Assembly: GCA_033961575.1 (NCBI GenBank)
Contig: CM066736.1
Span: 91,706,852 to 91,770,851, forward strand
Source of the DNA: Aselliscus stoliczkanus
Taxonomy: Eukaryota > Chordata > Mammalia > Chiroptera > Hipposideridae
Reading direction: 5' to 3'
DNA length: 64,000 nt
Below are positions 23,371 to 35,066 of the stretch, piece after piece (the stretch's first letter is position 1; every line of letters starts with the position of its first letter). The notes beneath the pieces are model-generated. The model was not told the DNA's origin. It saw only the letters and a list, made by a program, of their open reading frames with translations, and ran no database searches. Both the position numbers and the translations under genes were made by a program.

Positions 23371-25803
23371 AAGTGGAGAACCAAGCGTTTTCCTTTCCCC
23401 TGAATGACTGCATCTTATTCTGCTGAAGCCTCCATGAAGCAATGTCCTGGGAACCAGCACAGGAAGCTGAGCAAGTGTTCAGTCAGGGATTTAGTGGTGA
23501 GAATGGGAAGCATTTGCCAACTGGACCCCAAGCCAGCTTTTGGTTCATCCTAGAGTCATAAAGGCCTTGAATGTTGAGGGCCGTGTAGCCCAATATTGAG
23601 GGGCATGCAGGCTGATTTTAGTGGGCTTGGTGAATCATAAACTTGTTTATCTACTTCTTTTGTTCCTTGCTGCACCCAGTTCTCATCCTCCACTCAGCTT
23701 CATGGACATTGCTCTGCCAGATCCAAACGTTCTTCTCTACCACCTACTTGTGATCAGCTAAAGTCACTAACTTTGGAGGCAACAGAGGACATTGTTCGTG
23801 AACAAGGACTACAGTCTACTCCTTCAATAATGTTCCTGGCCATGCTTGTTATTATTTCTTGTCAGGCATTGACTGTTTCTGAAAGTACTGTTAATTGGAC
23901 ATGTGTTCCTCAACTTTGTATTCCCTTGAAGCCTGTGTTTTATTACAAAGTGTATGTTTTGTTAAGGTTTTTGAGAAGTCTTGAGAGAACTTTAGGTATA
24001 GTTAAGCCAAATATAATTAATCAGTTAAATTTAAATATCAAAAGTGAGATTCTCTTTAGTATTCAGACCCAGGATTACAGATTATGTAGAAACTGAGTCT
24101 GGGTCATAAAGAGATTATCATAGATGGGATTATCCTTAAACGTAGAAAAGGTCACAGTGTGCCCTAAGGAGAACAATTATAGGGACTAAAGGTCTTAAGA
24201 GAAAAATACATCAAGACTATGTGGAATTTAAACTTGTGATTGGATAATGGTCAAAAGTCCCTATAGAAAGGACATGTTATTGCAATAAAGTGTGACACTT
24301 TTTTCTCTTTAACTTCCCTGGTGTCTCCACTGTCTCCCTTCTTTATTTTCATCCCCCACCGATGCCGTGTCCACCTTCTTGAACCCTGGTCAGCGGAGGC
24401 TGGTCCCCCGCACTTGAAGTATAGGGACAGGCTCTTTCTTGATATTTGCTTTTACTGTCAGGTCAGGGTCTTAAAACCTCTCTGGTTCCAATGTTCTGAG
24501 GAATGGACAGAGACAGAGCCTGTGTCTGGTATCAGATGGAATTGTGATCATATTAGGCTCAGTTAAAATGAGTTTTCCATAATTAGAATCACTAGAATAT
24601 TGAAGATAACAACAAATCAAACCTATCCCAAATGGAATCAGGAAACCTTATAAGCAGTTGAGTTTAGGAAGATAAGTTCCTGATCTATATGCAACTGAAG
24701 TTGAGGTGATCCTGGACTATAGAAGGAGATGGAGTTTGGCTAGAAATCAGCATAACCTTCTGGTGATGTTTTCCTCTGGAAATGATGACTAGCTATTTCC
24801 AACTTGGCTGACTCTCCTCTTGCGGTGTTCTTTCCCCTCCCTGCTTCATTTCCTTGTATTAGTGAGATGAACTGCCTGCTGTGGAGATTATAAGGTTATT
24901 CAAGGTCAGAGGACTATGACTCATGGGTACCATCTCCTCTCCCTCTGCTTCACCTCCAACCTAGTGCTGTGCTTTTTTTTCTTCTTCTAAAGTCTTTCAA
25001 TTCAAATTTGTAAAAAAGAGAAATATGATTTTTTTTTGTCTGTATCCCTGATGATTTCACCTTTACTTAGAACAATTGTTTAAGCTCTTCCCGGGGAGGA
25101 AAAGCAAGGACTTTCTCCTTCAGCCTCCAAAAGTAATGCAGCCCAGAGAATAATTTGTGTGTAGCCCCATGAGATCCAATTTGGACTTTACATCTCCAGA
25201 AATGTAAGGTAATTAATGTGTGGTTTTAAACCACCAAGTCTGTGATAATTGTGACAATAGCAATAGGAAACTACCAGTGGATTACATATCATACTTGTCA
25301 GAGTACATTGCACATAATAAGTGCTCTGTGAATGTGTATTGAATGAATGGTCAAGCTTCCAAAATGTCTGATTCTTAATTATGAAGAAGGGATTTTAGAA
25401 ATAAGTAAGGTGTTTCTGTGAGAATTCCAGAGCAGTAGTAGGATGTGATGTAACCAGGCAGTTTTCTTCTAGCCTCTCTCCCTCTACTCTTCAAGCCTGA
25501 AACTTTCCAGGTTGAGGGGTGAAGTGCAAAGAGCACAGGTTTTGTAGTCATGGGACTACAACCACATTGGGCATGAGGATGTCATTGAAGGTGGTATCCT
25601 TAGTCCATGACAAGAGTTTTCCTTAGCATATGAGAGGTTTCAGTTATCAAGAGGGAGATTAGAATTCTTTATAAAAGAAATGTAAATAGAAATAAGGAAA
25701 TGATTATTTTGCAGAGGAGACAATTCTTCAGTATCATTCCAGGCATGAGAAGTGCCAGCTCTTACTGTGGAGGGATGGGCTTCCTCTGCAAACGCTGACG
25801 TTC
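23371..25803. other. No gene seen; possible LTR remnant at 24240-24520
   Basis: No protein family appears on either strand. At 24280-24480, TTGCAATAAAGTGTGACAC followed by a C-rich stretch and GCGGAGGCTGGTCCCCCGCA resembles the R-U5 end of a class I LTR, but I see no partner or border. L2-like text (ATAATAAGTGCTCTGTGAATG) ends near 25350. Confidence 0.4.
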
Positions 25804-25804
25804 T

Positions 25805-25839
25805 GGGGGTGGGGAAGGGCGTGGGGGGTGGGTGGGGGT
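25805..25839 (+). other. G-quadruplex-forming motif
   Basis: Six G-runs of 3-6 bases occur within 35 bp (GGGGG-T-GGGG-AA-GGG-CGT-GGGGGG-T-GGG-T-GGGGG). Loops are only 1-3 nt, well within the usual G4 rule of four runs of at least three. Confidence 0.8.
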
Positions 25840-27685
25840 GCTGCAGAGCTGAAATCCTTGGGGGTACCCACTGAGATATCCAATCCTTGTTCCAGGTGGA
25901 AGCTATGTAACCAGAAATGAAAGCAAATTGAATTACTAGAGAGCTTGTGAGAAAGAAGAAGGAAGCTCAGGGAAGTGGTCAGGCAGGTTAATCATTAGAA
26001 GAACCATGAAATTTTCTACCAGAGAAGATCAAACAGCTTGCTCTAAATGGCATTCTTTAAATGTGTTTTTCACAGCCTCTATGAATCTGTTCCTTTTTAG
26101 AAGAGTCCTACTTCTGGAAAAGCAATGTGAGGAGCTTCATGGACAGTGATTTAAAAAGCCAACCCATTAATGTTCTGGGAAATTAGCATAAGGTTGTACA
26201 GCAAAGGAACGAACATTTAGTAAGGAAACTCTATTAAAACTCGGTAAGAACAGTGAAAGACTCTATGGCATGGGTGAGGACAGCTCTTTTCCTCCATTCT
26301 GAGCAGGTGTGGCCACAAAGATGGGGCTTCCTGTCTGCTAAACTCCCAGTCAAGAGATAGGGAATCTCACTGGGAAGGGCAGGCAACTAGCATTTTTCAT
26401 CCCCTCTAAATCTGAGATGCAGAGGCTAAATTGCAGGAGAGTGCTGCAGAGAGGTTGGGGCTGCCTTCTTCCACCCAGTCCTACTCATAGGTGTGCAGCT
26501 CCTACCAGAGTGATGATTGGCTGAAAATACTGGGACTCCTATTGTCCTTGTGTCCGCTCATTTGTGAGCAGAAGTTCCTTGCTGAGAAAGGCAAGCCTAA
26601 AAGACTAGAGGCACTGTCCTCACCCAGTGCCTGGATCACTGGCTCTGAGATTTTTCCTAGAGGAAAAGGTAATTCATAAGAAAAGGGAGCCCTGAATCAA
26701 GTGAATCGAATTGAAACAGAGCGTGGGGAAGTTCAAGCCTAAAGGTGTTCTTGAAAAAAAAAAAAAGGAGATTTTGGTGGTAAACAGTTAAGAGGAAGCT
26801 GATAACTCCATGACAGCAAAACAATGAATTGAAACAATGGATTTCCTTTTAATTATAATGAGGAAACCTGTCAATAGTGCAGGTTTTGGATACGGGGATA
26901 TTTAGAATCCAGTTCTGAGCTTATTAAGCTTAAGATATCTTTAAGACATCTAACTGGAGGTGTTATGTAGTCAGGTGTTTGATGTTTGGGATGAGTGTGT
27001 ATGAGATATATGTATTAGAAGGCATGTAAGTGTAGGTGGTATTTAATGTTATGGGGAGTGGGGACACCTTAAGAGAGTCTAAAAATGAAGGAAGAACAAA
27101 GATTGAGCCCTTGGAGTATGCTATAATAGCATTGAGAGTTCTAATAGAACAGGAAGACCCAGTAAAGCAGAGTGATGTAGGAGGAAAAGCAAGAGTGCAA
27201 CATCCTCAAATCCAAGTGAAGAAAGTATTTCGGGGAGGAAAAACAGTACTAAAGTGATGCTGGTGCAGCAAACAAGATGACTGAGAATAAAAAATTGGAT
27301 TTAGCAAAATAGAGTTGGTGACCTGTATTTAGTTAATGTCAGCTGCATTATCTGTTTGAAATATCAGAACCATCTTTGATTTCATTCTTTTCCTTCCAAC
27401 TGTCACCATTTCCACCCCTAATATCTAGTAAGCTTATCCTGTCAATTGTATTTAGCAGCCATTATTCATCATCAACACTGGGGTCAATACAATTCTAGAT
27501 GCTGAGCATATGGAGATGAACAAGACTTGGACCCTCTTCTTCAGGAGCTTACGATTGAGGATGGGGTTCAGGCATGACTATATTTCAATATAGTAGCAAT
27601 GATAATAATAATGTTAGTAATTACTAGAGTTTCTTCTATTTACATGACTTTTTCTGCGCTTGCTGCTGCTACCACTACTACCACC
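25840..27685. other. No gene seen; an L2/MIR trace near 27460-27560
   Basis: Frames of 62 (26491-26679) and 73 codons (27036-27257) have no family features. GCTGAGCATATGGAGATGAAC with TTCAGGAGCTTACG near 27500-27555 is L2/MIR-like. Confidence 0.45.
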
Positions 27686-27689
27686 ACCT

Positions 27690-27870
27690 AACATTATTGG
27701 AACACATACTCTGTGCCAAGCATATGTATTATCTCAAGTTGTCCTCACACCTCTATGAGATGACACCATTTTTTTACAGGTAAAAAGTGAAGCAGGGACA
27801 GGCTGAGTAACTCACCTAAGGACATACAGCCAATAAATGGTGGATGCTTTATGCAAAACTAAGCAGTTGA
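27690..27870 (+). mobile_element. MIR SINE
   Basis: In order it shows TGTGCCAAGCATATGTATTATCTC, ACCATTTTTTTACAGGTAAA, AGTAACTCACCTAAGGAC and ATACAGCCAATAAATGGTGG. These are the core and 3' part of MIR, the ancient tRNA-derived mammalian SINE. Confidence 0.8.
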
Positions 27871-28106
27871 ACTGAAGTTGTGTTTTTCACTTCAGCTGCA
27901 AGCTGGCATTGCATAACTCTGACAAGTTGACTTGTACCTACTAATTTAATCCCTTACTTTAAATTACTTCCCCCTTCTTGTGTCTACTTTTTTATTTCTA
28001 CTGGGATAACTTTTCTAGTAAATTACTCCCATGTGAATCTTTGTCTTACAGATTCACATGCAAGTGCTCCTGGGTAACCTAAGACATATTCTCTTCCATA
28101 CTGCTA

Positions 28107-28608
28107 AAGAATTGTGACAGTGGGGCCGACCAAGTGGCTCAGTTGGTTAAGAGTTTGCTTAAGAGCGTGAGCTCTGAGGAACAGGGCTGCTGGTTTGATT
28201 CCCACATGGGCCAGTGAACGCTGCGCCCGAGCTGAGCTGTCACTGAGCTGCCAACAGGTGGCAGGATGGCTCAGCTGGTGAGAGCACGTGCTCCTAATAA
28301 CAAGATTGCCTGTTCAATGGTGGTCTATGCCCGCCTGCAATTAAGACAGATCTCGGCACCTTGAGCTGAGCTGCCGCCCTGATGGCTCAGTGGATAGAGC
28401 ATGCGCTCTTAACAACAAGGCTGCTGGTTGAACTCCTGAATGAGATGGTGACTATGCCCACCCCCAACTAAGATTGTACACAGCACCTTGAGCTTAGAAG
28501 CCATGAGCTGCTGATTGAAGAACAACAACTTAGCTGTTCCCCAATTCCCCAACATTGTTCCCCTTCCCCAATTCCCCAATTAAAAAAAAAAAAAGAATTG
28601 TGACAGTG
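28107..28608 (+). mobile_element. Composite SINE with three tandem tRNA-like modules and perfect target duplication
   Basis: The element body spans about 28122-28591. Three tRNA-like modules follow one another: GGCCGACCAAGTGGCTCAGT at 28124, GGATGGCTCAGCTGGTGAGAG near 28265 and TGATGGCTCAGTGGATAGAG near 28380. Each keeps an A-box-like GGCTCAGT and a B-box-like GGTT(C/G)AA region. The 3' tail repeats TTCCCCAATTCCCCAA and ends in an A-run. AAAGAATTGTGACAGTG occurs at both borders (28107 and about 28593). The tail is shared with the long SINEs elsewhere in the window. Confidence 0.88.
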
Positions 28609-28894
28609 ACTTCTCTACACCTTTGGCTGGCTGATTACTGTTTGAAGTAGGAGTAACTACTGATAAAGTACCAAAGGACATCAATATTTTGAGATGCATT
28701 TGAGCTATAAGTTAAAATCACATTTATTTAGAACTTACTGTGACTTCAACTATGATTTCCCAAAGAGTCCTTGTTGAATATTCCTGTCAGTGAAGCCCAG
28801 ATGAGACTATCTCAAGTTATCAATGTGGTTGTAATAAAAATGTTACTCAAAAGCAAAAGAATAAGGAACTTGGTGGAGGTACTGTAACATTATA

Positions 28895-29060
28895 ATAACT
28901 TAAAGAATACATACTGAGTATATGGCACTGTACTTAATCCTTTATCTATAACAATTCATTTATTTTACCCAACAATAGCATGAGAAATGTACTATTTTAC
29001 AGATAGCATGCTTGAGCACAGAGAGGTTAAATTACATGCCCAAGGCCTCACAGGCATCAC
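28895..29060 (+). mobile_element. MIR SINE
   Basis: ATATGGCACTGTACTTAATCC, CTATTTTACAGATAGC, CACAGAGAGGTTAAATTACA and TGCCCAAGGCCTCACAG are MIR landmarks in the right order. Confidence 0.75.
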
Positions 29061-29337
29061 TACTACAAAGACAGCAGTATTGGTAATTATCACTGACAGT
29101 ATCAGTGATGGTGCACACACTTTCCTTCACTGTATCAGTGATGGTGTACATACTTTCCACCACAGCACTGCCATAAAGGGCTGAGTGGCTGTTTCAGACC
29201 TTAGTTAGGGGTTACAGTGGTTAAAGAGAATTATAATTTTGAGGGCAAGGGGAAAAAGTTGTATGTTTCATATGTCTTTCACTATAGTTCAAAGGAAGAG
29301 CATGCCAAAATTTAAGGGGGTCAGTTTTTAGACACAC

Positions 29338-29722
29338 CCTGTTGTAGTCAGCTCAGGCTGCCATAACATAAAACCATAGACTGGGTGTCTTAGATAACAG
29401 AAATTTATTTCTTACAGTTCTGGAGCATCTAAGATGAAGGTGCTGGCTAATTTCGTTTTTGGTGAAGGCTCTTTCTGTTTTGCAGATGGCTGCCTTCTTG
29501 CTCTGTGTGCTCATTCCCTTTCCTTGGCTCATGCATGTGGACAGAGAGAGATCTCTCTGGTGTCTCTTCTTATAAGGTCATTGATCCAATAATGAGGGCC
29601 CTGCCCTCATGAACTTATCATACCTGAATTATCTCCTAAAGCTCCCCCTCTGTAAATCACATTGTGAGTTCAGGAATCAACATGAGTTTTGGGAGACTCA
29701 AACATTTAATCCATAACACACT
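29338..29722 (-). mobile_element. MaLR LTR, MLT1 type (antisense)
   Basis: GTCAGCTCAGGCTGCCATAAC, AGAAATTTATTTCTTACAGTT, CTTCTTATAAGGTCATTGAT and an end near AATCCATAACAC match a reversed MLT1 LTR. It is more diverged than the copy at 9396. Confidence 0.75.
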
Positions 29723-30866
29723 CTTCCCCAGACTTTCTCAGATTTATATCCTCTTTGAGAGAGACCACTTCCAAACTTCTCAGTGCAAATTTTCATGTTC
29801 ATTTAAGAAACATCTTATTCATGTGGTTTGATCATGCCTTAGAATCTATCACCGCCTCCCCCGGCCCAGCTCCATTCCGACAGGCCTTGTGTCCTTCTTT
29901 CCCACTGCACTTGGGATCTGTTGCTTAACTTACTCGGGAAATCTACTATATATACTGATTTGGTGACCCCAATTCTTATGTTTCTATGTTCCCCACTTTC
30001 ATTGACTCTTTGAAAGACTCATTCCACGTGAGCCTTATCTCTGCTGACTTCACAACTCTGGCCACCTCTAATCCTGTACCTACACCTGGGCCCAGTGTCT
30101 GACATGTCTCTGATCATGTGATTCTCATCCTTACTGTCTCCGTTTCCCCTCCTCCATTGGTTCTGAGGGCTCCTCCCTCAGTGACCCTAATCCAATGACA
30201 CTGTAATCCCCTTAACCCAGATCCCACCTTGTTGGCAGCTTTACTCTCTCTACTGCTATCACAGAAAACCCTATTCCTCTATAGTCATCTTCTCTGTATC
30301 CCAATTTATTCTTGCCCAGTTTTAAAAAAAGTGTCTTGAGCTCAGCTTCTGAATTTTATTTAATAACCACACTGCTTAAATGCCTGAGAAATTTATCAAA
30401 GGTATTTTTTATTTATACATAACAATTTTGGCTTGAAAATCAAAGTTGATATATGATAATGACACTTCTTAATTAAAAGACATTATGGACTCATTAAACA
30501 AGTACAAAAAACGTTCAGCAAATATTAACTGAATATCGCAATTTTCAAGGATGCAGTAATGTGAGAGACAGGCACCATGCTCTGCAGGGATTTTGTTTCT
30601 GTCACCATTTCAACATGATCATATTAGGAGGTCCTTTTTTTTTTACAGGGGTCTCGGTACTTCTTGCTGGCGCTTGAAGAATCAAAGGTCAGCAGACCAG
30701 TTAATATGCAATCAGGGTTGATTAGTGATAGATTCTCAGGGAAGAACGCACCTAGCCAAGTGGGAGAGAGGGGCCTAGGCCCCTGGTATTAGTGATCTGT
30801 TTTTTTGGGGAGAGATTAGGGCCTAGGTGAGGTATAAAGTTGTAGGGTGGAGAGAAAGCACATGCG
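29723..30866. other. No gene seen
   Basis: C/T-rich unique-looking sequence (29730-30300) is followed by AT-rich text. The part after 30640 (GGGGTCTCGGTACTTCTTGC) looks like repeat-derived or retroviral leader sequence, but I cannot assign it. Confidence 0.4.
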
Positions 30867-30867
30867 T

Positions 30868-30888
30868 GGGCAAGAGAGGGTGAGGGCC

Positions 30889-30921
<33 letters not shown>

Positions 30922-31046
30922 CATAGACACACACACACAGAGAGTGCATATGGGCAAGAGGGCATGAGGGCCAGAGAGAGAGAAAGACACAGAGACATAG
31001 AGACAGAGAGAGAGCATCCAAGGGCAAGAGGGCAAGCAAGCCAGAG
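30868..31046. repeat. GA-rich minisatellite with embedded (GA)n and (CA)n
   Basis: Three starts of GGGCAAGAG(G/A)G--GAGGGCCAGAGAG lie at 30868, 30952 and 31022, giving units of about 84 and 70 bp. The first holds a pure (GA) run of about 30 bp and a short CA run. Overlapping frames of 70-106 codons arise from this low-complexity DNA and are not genes. Confidence 0.8.
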
Positions 31047-32235
31047 AGAGCCCGCTAGTCCTAGTCTGAAGGACTTATAGTTTGCTGGGTGGGGTGAGGG
31101 AGTTACATATTGATTTGGTGGGAAAAGGTGGTGCAAGCTCTTCCATGGGGGTCATGGCCTCCTAAAGTGAATGGAGGTCTATGGACTCAGATCCTAATCT
31201 TGCTCCAGGCCTCCTCTTCTCATCTGTTGTTGTAAAAACATACCTGGCTATAGCCAATTAAAGCTACTTATGGGTTTTTCCTGTAGGCACTATTAACCCC
31301 CTCCCATCTCTCCTCCTTCTACATTTTCTAACTTCTATCTAACACTTTCAGCACTTACTGAGACTATTTTCCAGAGAACAGAATGGAAACCACTGTTCAA
31401 GAACACTAGTTTCCTTTATAATTTTTCTGTTCCAGGATTTCTTTTGGAGACATGGGTCATTTGACCTCAAACTGGGAGTTTGCTTGAAGCCCTTTGAAGG
31501 TGCAAAGATAGAATCAGTACTCCTACCTCCTACATCAAAAGATCCAAGTTTTGACTGCTGTTCCATGGGTTGCCTGTTTTCACTTGCTATGGAGGGGTAG
31601 AGAATGTGCCTGTAAATAGAAGCCAGTGGGTGCTCTTGTGTCCAACATGAAGAAATTTTCTTCTTTGTATTGGGATTCCTTTAGATCATCAGCTTTAAGA
31701 ACACAGCATAAGTCATTGTTTCAGAAGGTGTGAGATTGCAGAACGGTGATTTCTTTCTGCTTTCAGGTCTTGGTGTCTTCAGAGTGTTTTTCATTTTCAT
31801 TCTGAACATGTTTCCTATAGCTCAAATAGCATGAAAAGCTACAAGGTGATTTTTTGGAGATAAGCATTTCTTTACATTGTAATACATAAAAAAATTTCTT
31901 ATTGAAATATTAGAACCTAAAAACTATATACTCTGATACTTTATGCTTGAAATAATAGTTTTCAAAATCATCGATGGCATAATGAAATCAGATCTTGTCT
32001 GTAGCCTTGATTAAAATTGCCCCTTTATTTTGTCATAAGTCTTGTTCAGAATCTAGTCCTTTTTTGATTTGTACAAAGCACCAGGATCTGAATACCCAAG
32101 TGCTTATGAACCATATATTTTTTAAAAACAGGCACAGGGAACTGCCAAGATGTCAGGGAAGAATAAGTTGATGGTTAAATGAGAAAAAAAGCAGTTATTT
32201 GATATCTGTTGTCCATATTTGCTTGCTAATGTTCC
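31047..32235. other. No gene seen; sequence beyond the 3' end of the GVIN-like copy
   Basis: No protein match on either strand. It includes AT-rich text downstream of the pseudogene, which may contain old 3' UTR-like sequence. Confidence 0.4.
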
Positions 32236-32415
32236 TGAATTGATGCAGGCTCTATCCTGGTCAAGTCTCTTATGTTCTTTCCCAGGACAGAACATGTCTA
32301 CATATCGCTGTGCTTGGGAAGCATGAACTTCCCATGAATATTTTTCTAATCCAGGGTTAGTGTCTCTCCTCACAATTTCAGAGGGTGAAAAACATTAACT
32401 TAAAAAAAAAAGGCA
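32236..32415 (+). repeat. A-tailed duplicated segment, copy 1
   Basis: About 180 bp, starting TGAATTGATGCAGGCTCTAT and ending in an A-run followed by GGCA. It is about 95% identical to 33138-33319. Read on the minus strand, both copies open to the same roughly 46-residue peptide starting RRDTNPGLEKYSWEVHAS, which I do not recognise. The plus-strand A-run suggests retroposition, but no clear target duplication is visible. Confidence 0.85.
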
Positions 32416-33137
32416 ATTTGTAGAATCCAGCCAAGAACTGTATATTGGTTTGATATAAACATATGGTTAAGCTATAGAAATTTGTAGCAGGCTGCAATTC
32501 TTTAATTTTCCTCTATGAAAATGACTTTTTGTGGGACTGTATATGGCTTTAAATAAAACATTTCGAATAATTGTTTACAATATAAAGTACGCATTTTTAT
32601 GAATTTTATTTTATTTTTATCATATGTTCATATATGTTTGTAACTTGCTTTAAACCAGAAGGAATTGAGACAACGAAAAATGAAGTCCTTCCAACAGGAA
32701 GTCTTCTCTGGCAATGTTAAATGATTTATTTTCAGATGTTACATTTGAAAAATTAAAATAATGAAGGTTCTCATTGTGAGGAGGAGGCACCCTCGGATTT
32801 TTCAGGTACTGCAATTCTTTGGTTCACATTCTTGTACTCTTGTGGTCATTGAGTATGACTGTTTTTTCAAGTCATCATGCACATCCTGTTTTGTGATTTT
32901 GACCCATGAGTCAGGGATTTTTCCTATACCTATAAATTTTTTCTGATGTTTATTTTCTAGGTTTGATCTGAAGCGACAGACAAACCATTTCCAGTATGGC
33001 TGGGTGGATGAGTCTGGGGTGATGCGCCATGTGGCATAGTCCCCTCCGGCCTCTTAATAGTTCTTATATGGGAATCTGCAGCCATCCCGCAAAATAAATG
33101 AAAGATCACTTGCTACCAAACTAGTACAGTAATCCAT

Positions 33138-33319
33138 TGAATTGATGCAGGCTCTATCCTGGTCAAGTCTCTTATGTTCTTTCCCAGGACAGAATATATC
33201 TACATATTGCTGTGCTTGGGAAGCATGAACTTCCCATGAATATTTTTCTAATCCAGGGTTAGTGTCTCTTCTCACAATTTCAGAGGGTGAAAAACATAAA
33301 CTTTAAAAAAAAAAAGGCA
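33138..33319 (+). repeat. A-tailed duplicated segment, copy 2, inserted in the GVIN-like copy
   Basis: It shares its length, start and A-run/GGCA end with 32236-32415. On the minus strand it separates GTDDLM from the following DYCTSLVASD, which are adjacent in the GVIN family. It is therefore an insertion into the gene copy, not part of it. Confidence 0.85.
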
Positions 33320-35066
33320 TCAAGTCATCTGTTCCAAGCCATCTCCATCCACTGACAGCCTTAAGACGGTGGTCTCTGTCATGTGTGGCGATTGTGTTTG
33401 TACAAATTGCTCCACAGAAGGGACACTGTTTCCAGCAGCCACAGAGATATTCAGAGAGCATTTTCTGGATTTCATGGACAATATTTTCTACAGGCATACG
33501 CAAACACATCTGTTCTACCGTCTTCATTGTGGGATCCAAAGTTTCAGTCATGGCTTCTTTGAGAAACTCAATATATTTTATCTCCTGGTGTTCAATGCTT
33601 ATCAAATCATTTTGTGGAAAGATCAAGTTACTCCCCAAGTGATCACAGAACAAATCCAACCACCCAGACACAGTGCTGCTTTTATCTTGAGCTATTGCTG
33701 TGGATTTATGAATAGCTGAGAGGATGGCATTCTTGAAGTCACCTAAACTTATTTTTTAAAAAGTCTTCATTGTTTCCCTTCCTTTGTATGAGCAATACCT
33801 TTTAATATGGCTTTGAATTTAATTTCTAAAAAATGATTCTGAATTATGAAGATACTCCCAGTAATCATTGAAACTTTCTTTTTCTGCCAGAGATGAGAAT
33901 GTGTTTCTCCAAGTTAGTTCTGTTTCCTTTGAATGCAGGGAAGGTAGATCGCATTTCTCCAGCAATTTGAGGGGCCATTTTTCCCCATATGGCAGTGGAG
34001 ACAGTAGGAATGAGTTTGTACCACAGAAAATCAACAAATGTTTTGATTGAGGTTGCTCCTTGACAAGAGATCTTAAATTCACGAAGAAATCATCTTTCTT
34101 GCTTTCCAGATAGTTTACAGGATCATTTCCTCTTTTGAATTGCCCTGTGAATCTTCTTAAAATTCTCTGCTGCTCTTCAGAATAAACACAAAGATAAGTC
34201 AATTTTATATTTACTTGTAAATGTGTATCTTCCCTCAGTGGGGGCATATTTCACCTCCTCTTCTATTATTCTCAGGATTTCATGGAAATAGCTTGGATTG
34301 TAATCATGTTATTGCCTATCAATATTTTTAATAGTTTCAGTAAATCTTGAAATAATGTGCTCAGTGGTCCTGTTTATGGACTCTTTATCGTGTTCCACTG
34401 ATTGTTGTGTAAATATGAGATATTTATTCCTCACCTTGACATGCTCATCATAATTCACTTTAAACGATTTTCGAAAATTTTTCTACAGTATGTTCACCAT
34501 GTGTCTTTCCTTTTAAAAATATTCCAAAAGGATTCCTTCAGAATCCACATCAATGTTTGGCTCTGTCACTGGAAGAAGAGTAGAGGACACAGCATAGACC
34601 CATTCTGTCCAAAGTTCATTGAATATCTTATGTAACTCTTCATTACTCAATTTCTTGTGTTTTATAGTTAATGCCAGTTTTCGACTTTTCTCCAATAATT
34701 CCTTTTCATAACGTGACTTTTCATTATCTAATCTTTCCTGACTCTTTTTATATTAATAAATCCCTCAACTTTTCTTTGGCTGTCTAAAGTTAGTGCTTCT
34801 TTAAGGATCATTAGCTTATTTTCAAAATTTGCTTTCCACTGAATCAATATTTCACTCTCTGGATCTTCATGAAAACATTTTTCAAGTTCTTGCTTAATGG
34901 CTTCATATTTTTCGTCTGGAGTCTCAAGGGTGGTTGGTTTGAGAGACTGGATTTTTCCATTTTGAATCTGGTTGATCAGCTGGTTCTGCAAGCCTAGCAC
35001 ATGACTCCTCAGCTCCCAGGTCCAGCTGTTATACATGGTTTCCAATTTGCTCATGGCCATGACCTC

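Noticed and set aside
28124..28450. tRNA genes at the tRNA-like modules (also at 57570, 56700, 41633 and others)
   Set aside because: A and B boxes are present but the cloverleaf stems do not pair properly, and each module is followed by SINE body and tail. They are SINE heads, not tRNA genes.
30752..31136. Overlapping minus-strand frames rich in Leu/Ser (70-106 codons)
   Set aside because: Translation of (GA)n/(CA)n low-complexity DNA.
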